Shown here in pieces: positions 61,004 through 64,000 of a stretch of DNA of 64,000 nt. A model generated the notes under the pieces. The model was not told where the DNA came from, ran no database searches, and was given only the letters and a program-made list of their open reading frames with translations. Numbering within the stretch: the stretch's first letter is position 1; every line of letters begins with the position of its first letter. A program made the translations under genes and the position numbers. Source of the stretch: Nocardia sp. alder85J (GTDB taxonomy: Bacteria > Actinomycetota > Actinomycetes > Mycobacteriales > Mycobacteriaceae); the NCBI RefSeq assembly GCF_020176955.2, contig NZ_JAIUCZ020000001.1:1-64000 (forward strand), read 5' to 3'.

Positions 61004-61822
61004 TCAGCGGGAGTGGTTCATCAGGCCCAGCGTGGTGTCGGCAGCCTCCAGCACCACGCCCGGGGTGGCCCCGGCGGCCTCGGCCAGACCGGCGATCAGG
61101 CCGACGTCCTTGCGCAGCAGGCCACCGGCGTGCTGCGCAAGGCGGTCCATGGCGCCGGTACCGTCGATGATGCGGCCGAGGGCGAAGCTGTTCGCGGTGC
61201 CGTGCGAGATGACCTTGCCGAGCTCGAGCGGGTCGACGCCGAGCGCCTCGCCCAGGGCCAGAGTGGTGGCCGAGGTGGCCAGGTTCGCGGTGAACAGCAG
61301 GTTGTTCAGCAGCTTCGCCACCTGGCCGGAGCCGACGCCACCGAGGTGGACGATCGGGTCGGCGTAGCTCTCGAAGACCGGGCGCACCCGCGCCACCGTC
61401 TCGTCGGGGCCGCCGACCATCACCAGCAGGCGGCGGGCGGCCGCACCCGGGCCGCCACCGCTGACCGGCGCGTCGATCAGCGAAACCCCGTGCGCGGCAG
61501 CCTTGTCCGCCAGCTCGCGGCAGGTGTCCGGATGGACGGTGGAGTGCACGGCCACGATCCCGCCGGGCTTCAGGCCCGCCAGCACGCCGTCCTCGGCCTC
61601 CAGCACCTGGCGGACGTCGGTGTCGGCGACCACGCAGAGGCACACCAGATCGCTGGCGGCGGCCAGTTCCGCCGGGGTGGCGGCGGTCTTCGCCGCCGTG
61701 TCGGCGTACGGCGCCAACGATTCCGGGCGGCGAGCCCACAGGGTGGTCTCGAAGCCCTCTTCGACGATCCGGCGCGCCATCGGCCCGCCCTGGCTGCCGA
61801 GGCCGATGAATCCGACCCGCAT
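61004..61822 (-). CDS. NAD(P)-dependent 3-hydroxyisobutyrate dehydrogenase-type reductase, paralogue
   Basis: 272 residues starting at MRVGFIGLGSQGGPMARRI (ATG 61820-61822, AGGAGGA eight bases upstream). DAPVSGGGPGAAARRLLVM, and the catalytic lysine in GQVAKLLNNLLFTANLA, are standard. It is about half identical by eye to the preceding gene in these blocks. It is expressed on the same strand as the DoxX-like gene upstream and may oxidise a beta-hydroxyacid or reduce a semialdehyde. Confidence 0.93.
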   Translation of the reverse strand: MRVGFIGLGSQGGPMARRIVEEGFETTLWARRPESLAPYADTAAKTAATPAELAAASDLVCLCVVADTDVRQVLEAEDGVLAGLKPGGIVAVHSTVHPDTCRELADKAAAHGVSLIDAPVSGGGPGAAARRLLVMVGGPDETVARVRPVFESYADPIVHLGGVGSGQVAKLLNNLLFTANLATSATTLALGEALGVDPLELGKVISHGTANSFALGRIIDGTGAMDRLAQHAGGLLRKDVGLIAGLAEAAGATPGVVLEAADTTLGLMNHSR

Positions 61823-61878
61823 CAGCTGTCCTCCTGACATCCGAACAAGGGCGCCGCGACCGCGACGCCCGGGCACAT

Positions 61879-62397
61879 CTACGCCGCGGCCTCGGTGGCC
61901 GCGGCCTTCGGCTGGGGGCGGTAGAAGGCGCCCAGCAGCCCGGCGGTACCGGCGACGCCCAGCAGCAGCGCGATGCCGCCGCCGGCCCAGCCGGTGATCT
62001 CGATCCCCGCGGCATGGTCCAGCGACAGCCAGCCCGGCCCGAGGATGCCGATCGCGACCGCCACCACGGCCAGCACCAGCACGTATTCGTAGCCCTCCTT
62101 GAACACGAAGAACCCGTTGGGCCGATGCGCGAGCAGACCGGCGACCAGCATCACCGAGACGACGGCCGCCGACGCGAACGAGGTCAGCAGGCCCACGATC
62201 AGCAGCACACCCGCGCCGACCTCGGTGAGCACGCTCAGCCACGCTTGCAGCACCGGCTGCTTCAGCCCCAGCCCGCCGAACCAGCGCGCGGTGCCGGCGA
62301 TCTTGCCGCCGCCGATCCAATGGTTGACCCCGTGCGCGATCATCGTGATCCCGACGACCACGCGGACCAACAGCAGCGCGACATCCGTGACGTGCAC
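61879..62397 (-). CDS. DoxX-like integral membrane protein
   Basis: 172 residues with four hydrophobic helices. The start is GTG 62395-62397, behind AGAGGAGGTGA, giving VTDVALLLVRVVVGITMIAHG. DoxX-type proteins carry a conserved first helix with AHG and GLLTSFASAAVVSVMLVAGLL in the third. They are linked to membrane redox or sulfur/thiol metabolism; the exact role is unknown. It lies between the hydrolase and the two reductases on the minus strand. Confidence 0.88.
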   Translation of the reverse strand: MHVTDVALLLVRVVVGITMIAHGVNHWIGGGKIAGTARWFGGLGLKQPVLQAWLSVLTEVGAGVLLIVGLLTSFASAAVVSVMLVAGLLAHRPNGFFVFKEGYEYVLVLAVVAVAIGILGPGWLSLDHAAGIEITGWAGGGIALLLGVAGTAGLLGAFYRPQPKAAATEAAA

Positions 62398-62401
62398 CGC
62401 C

Positions 62402-63358
62402 TCACCTCCTCTGCTCCGGCGCCGCGGCGCCGTCGAACTGTTCTGCCGGATCGGAGTATGCCCCGGCCCGCCGGGCGACCGCACATTCCTCCGCGAACGC
62501 CAGCACCTTCAGGTGGTAGGCGGTCGCGGTGTATCCGATGCTGATGTTGTGGCCCGCGTCGTCCTGGGTCTCGAAGATCAGCCGGGGCGCGGCGGAGAAG
62601 AGCGCGGCGACCTCGCGCAGGCCCTCCGGATCGTTGCGCCAGACCTGCTCGTGGTCGGCGGCGGTGAATCGCACCGGCACCCGGATCCGCGCGGCCAGCG
62701 CCGGGAAATGCTGTTCCGGCCACTCGTTGAGCAGCGTGCCCTCGTAGCGGGGACCGGCGGCGCCGATCAGCCCGCCGCCGACGTGTTCCGGCGGATACAG
62801 CCGGCCCGGCTGCCACAGCAGCTTCCCGACCCGCGCGTTGTCCGGCCGCGGCCGGACGGTGAGGATCTCCTCGGCCAGCGGCTGCCGCTCCCGCCCGGTG
62901 CCGGACAGTTCGACGCCGAGCAGCCGCGGCCCGCGCTCCGGATCGGCGGCCATCCGGACCGCCAGTTCGGAGCCGGCCGAGTGCGCCAGCACGAAAAGCC
63001 CCGCGCCGCGCGGCAGATCGCCGAGAATCCGGTCCACGGCGGCGTACATCAGGTCGACGCGGCGCTGCCCGTCGGCGACCTCGTCGCCGTAGGGCCGGGA
63101 GGCGCCGTAACCGGGCCGGTCCAGCGCGATCACGGTGAATCCGGCCGCGGGACCCAGGCGCAGCAGCGACAGCTCGGGATGGCCGAGGCAGTCGAAATAC
63201 GCGGAAGTGGTTGCGCCGCCGTGCAAGGCGAGGACGACCGCGCGTGGTTCGGGAGCGGGGGCGAACAGGCCCGAGATCGGGATGCCGTCCACGTCGACCA
63301 GCACGGGGGCCGGTTCGCTGTTGCCGAGCATCGGTAGCTCGGCGTCGATGATCGTCAC
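62402..63358 (-). CDS. Alpha/beta hydrolase
   Basis: 318 residues with GTG start 63356-63358. The fold is indicated by LALHGGATTSAYF (oxyanion), VIALDRPGYGAS, the nucleophile elbow HSAGSELAV (S in AHSAGS), an acid after VPVRFTAADHEQVW, and the histidine in DDAGHNIS. It starts four bases from the DoxX-like gene and is cotranscribed with it. An esterase or C-C hydrolase is expected; the lid domain is unusual and no substrate can be named. Confidence 0.9.
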   Translation of the reverse strand: MTIIDAELPMLGNSEPAPVLVDVDGIPISGLFAPAPEPRAVVLALHGGATTSAYFDCLGHPELSLLRLGPAAGFTVIALDRPGYGASRPYGDEVADGQRRVDLMYAAVDRILGDLPRGAGLFVLAHSAGSELAVRMAADPERGPRLLGVELSGTGRERQPLAEEILTVRPRPDNARVGKLLWQPGRLYPPEHVGGGLIGAAGPRYEGTLLNEWPEQHFPALAARIRVPVRFTAADHEQVWRNDPEGLREVAALFSAAPRLIFETQDDAGHNISIGYTATAYHLKVLAFAEECAVARRAGAYSDPAEQFDGAAAPEQRR

Positions 63359-63455
63359 TCGGTCCTCCGGATCGGCACCCCGGTGCGGGTGCGCGGTTCA
63401 CGGCAGTTCACGGCGACGTCGGCGCTCTGCTCGGGGGTGGAAAGGGCGGCGCGGC

Positions 63456-64000
63456 TCACGAATCCGCCCGGAGCAGCAGCACCCCGCCGGGGGTGAGGCC
63501 GCCGCTGGAGACCACGGCGACGCGGGCGTCGGCGACCTGACGGTCCCCGGCGTCGCCGCGCAACTGCGTGATGGCCTCGTGCAGCAGGCCCATGCCGTGG
63601 GTGCGGCCGTGCGAGAGCTGGCCGCCGTGGGTGTTCAGCGGGATCAGCCCGTCGCGGGCGATGTTCTTGCCGCCGTCGAGGAAGTCCTTCGCCTCGCCGA
63701 TCCCGCAGAAGCCCAGGGCCTCCAGCCAGGACAGCGCGTTCATGGTGAAGCCGTCGTACAGCTCCGCCACGTCGACATCGCCGGGCCGCAACGAGGTTCG
63801 GGTCCACACGTGCGCGGCCGGGCCGAGCACCTGCGGTTCGTGGGTCAGCGTCGACTGGTCCCAGTCGATGCGCTCCACGATCTGGGTGCCGACCGCCTCC
63901 ACCAGGATCGGTGTCACCGGCAGATCGGCGACGGTGTCGACGGCGGAGACGATCACGGCCACCGCGCCGTCGCAGGGCACGTCGCAGTCGTACAGGCCGA
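63456..64000 (-). CDS. Thiolase-like protein (lipid-transfer/acetyl-CoA acetyltransferase type), C-terminal part
   Basis: The frame runs off the right edge; about 180 C-terminal residues are present. LYDCDVPCDGAVAVI, VDVAELYDGFTMNALSWLEALGF (in two blocks) and LNTHGGQLSHGRTHGMGLLHEA are typical of SCP-x/actinobacterial thiolases, which carry a catalytic His in the GGxLSHG motif but usually no Cys at the first position. In such clusters they act with hydratases and a DUF35 partner to cleave side chains. A DUF35 gene, if present, lies beyond the window. Confidence 0.9.
   Translation of the reverse strand, partial: GLYDCDVPCDGAVAVIVSAVDTVADLPVTPILVEAVGTQIVERIDWDQSTLTHEPQVLGPAAHVWTRTSLRPGDVDVAELYDGFTMNALSWLEALGFCGIGEAKDFLDGGKNIARDGLIPLNTHGGQLSHGRTHGMGLLHEAITQLRGDAGDRQVADARVAVVSSGGLTPGGVLLLRADS

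Overview
The window is very GC-rich, with GTG starts, tight translational overlaps, F420-type luciferase-like oxidoreductases, several cytochromes P450, TetR regulators and many acyl-CoA enzymes. This points to a mycolic-acid-type actinomycete such as Nocardia, Rhodococcus or a relative. The assignment is inferred from gene content and composition; there is no rRNA in the window.

Region 1 (1-18627, minus strand) is one uninterrupted reading frame that runs off the left edge. It encodes at least 6209 residues of a non-ribosomal peptide synthetase with five complete C-A-PCP modules and a sixth cut by the edge. It begins with a condensation domain, so it needs an acyl or peptidyl donor from elsewhere. 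Specificity residues read from the sequence indicate Thr (module 2) and Ser (module 3), probably Ser again in module 6, hydrophobic residues in modules 4 and 5, and an unassigned residue in module 1. Module 3 has codon usage unlike its neighbours.

Region 2 (about 19000-46300) is a catabolic or lipid-modifying neighbourhood. It holds acyl-CoA dehydrogenases, enoyl-CoA hydratases, short-chain dehydrogenases, an acyl-CoA synthetase, two P450s (one with its own 3Fe-4S ferredoxin), two luciferase-like oxidoreductases, a TauD-type dioxygenase, two MFS exporters and several regulators. A recurring 15-bp operator (consensus RAGAA-N5-TTCTC, usually two copies 21-22 bp apart) lies in front of at least five transcription units and overlaps the start of the TetR gene at 24611-25306. 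That TetR is therefore the best candidate for a local regulon controller. A second regulatory pair is an unusual 600-residue protein containing two TetR repressors joined by a long Ala/Pro/Thr linker, next to a stand-alone TetR that is a paralogue of its C-terminal half. A 17-bp near-identical site lies in front of both.

Region 3 (46405-60089, plus strand) is the most unusual part: an 11-gene, tightly packed operon. In order it encodes a TIR-domain protein, a small membrane protein sharing a short sequence motif with the TIR protein's tail, a GrpE-like protein, an Hsp70 ATPase, a large helical/FN3 protein, a zinc-ribbon GTPase, a large GTPase-associated protein, a second membrane-anchored zinc-ribbon GTPase, a tiny membrane protein, a second Hsp70 and a von Willebrand A protein. 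It looks like an NTP-controlled biological-conflict (immune-like) system. TIR is the probable toxic effector, and the GTPases, chaperones and vWA protein are the probable sensing and assembly machinery.

Region 4 (60151-64000, minus strand) returns to metabolism: two adjacent 3-hydroxyisobutyrate-dehydrogenase-type reductases, a DoxX-like membrane protein, an alpha/beta hydrolase and the C-terminal part of a thiolase-like enzyme that runs off the right edge. No rRNA, tRNA, CRISPR array or insertion sequence was recognised.
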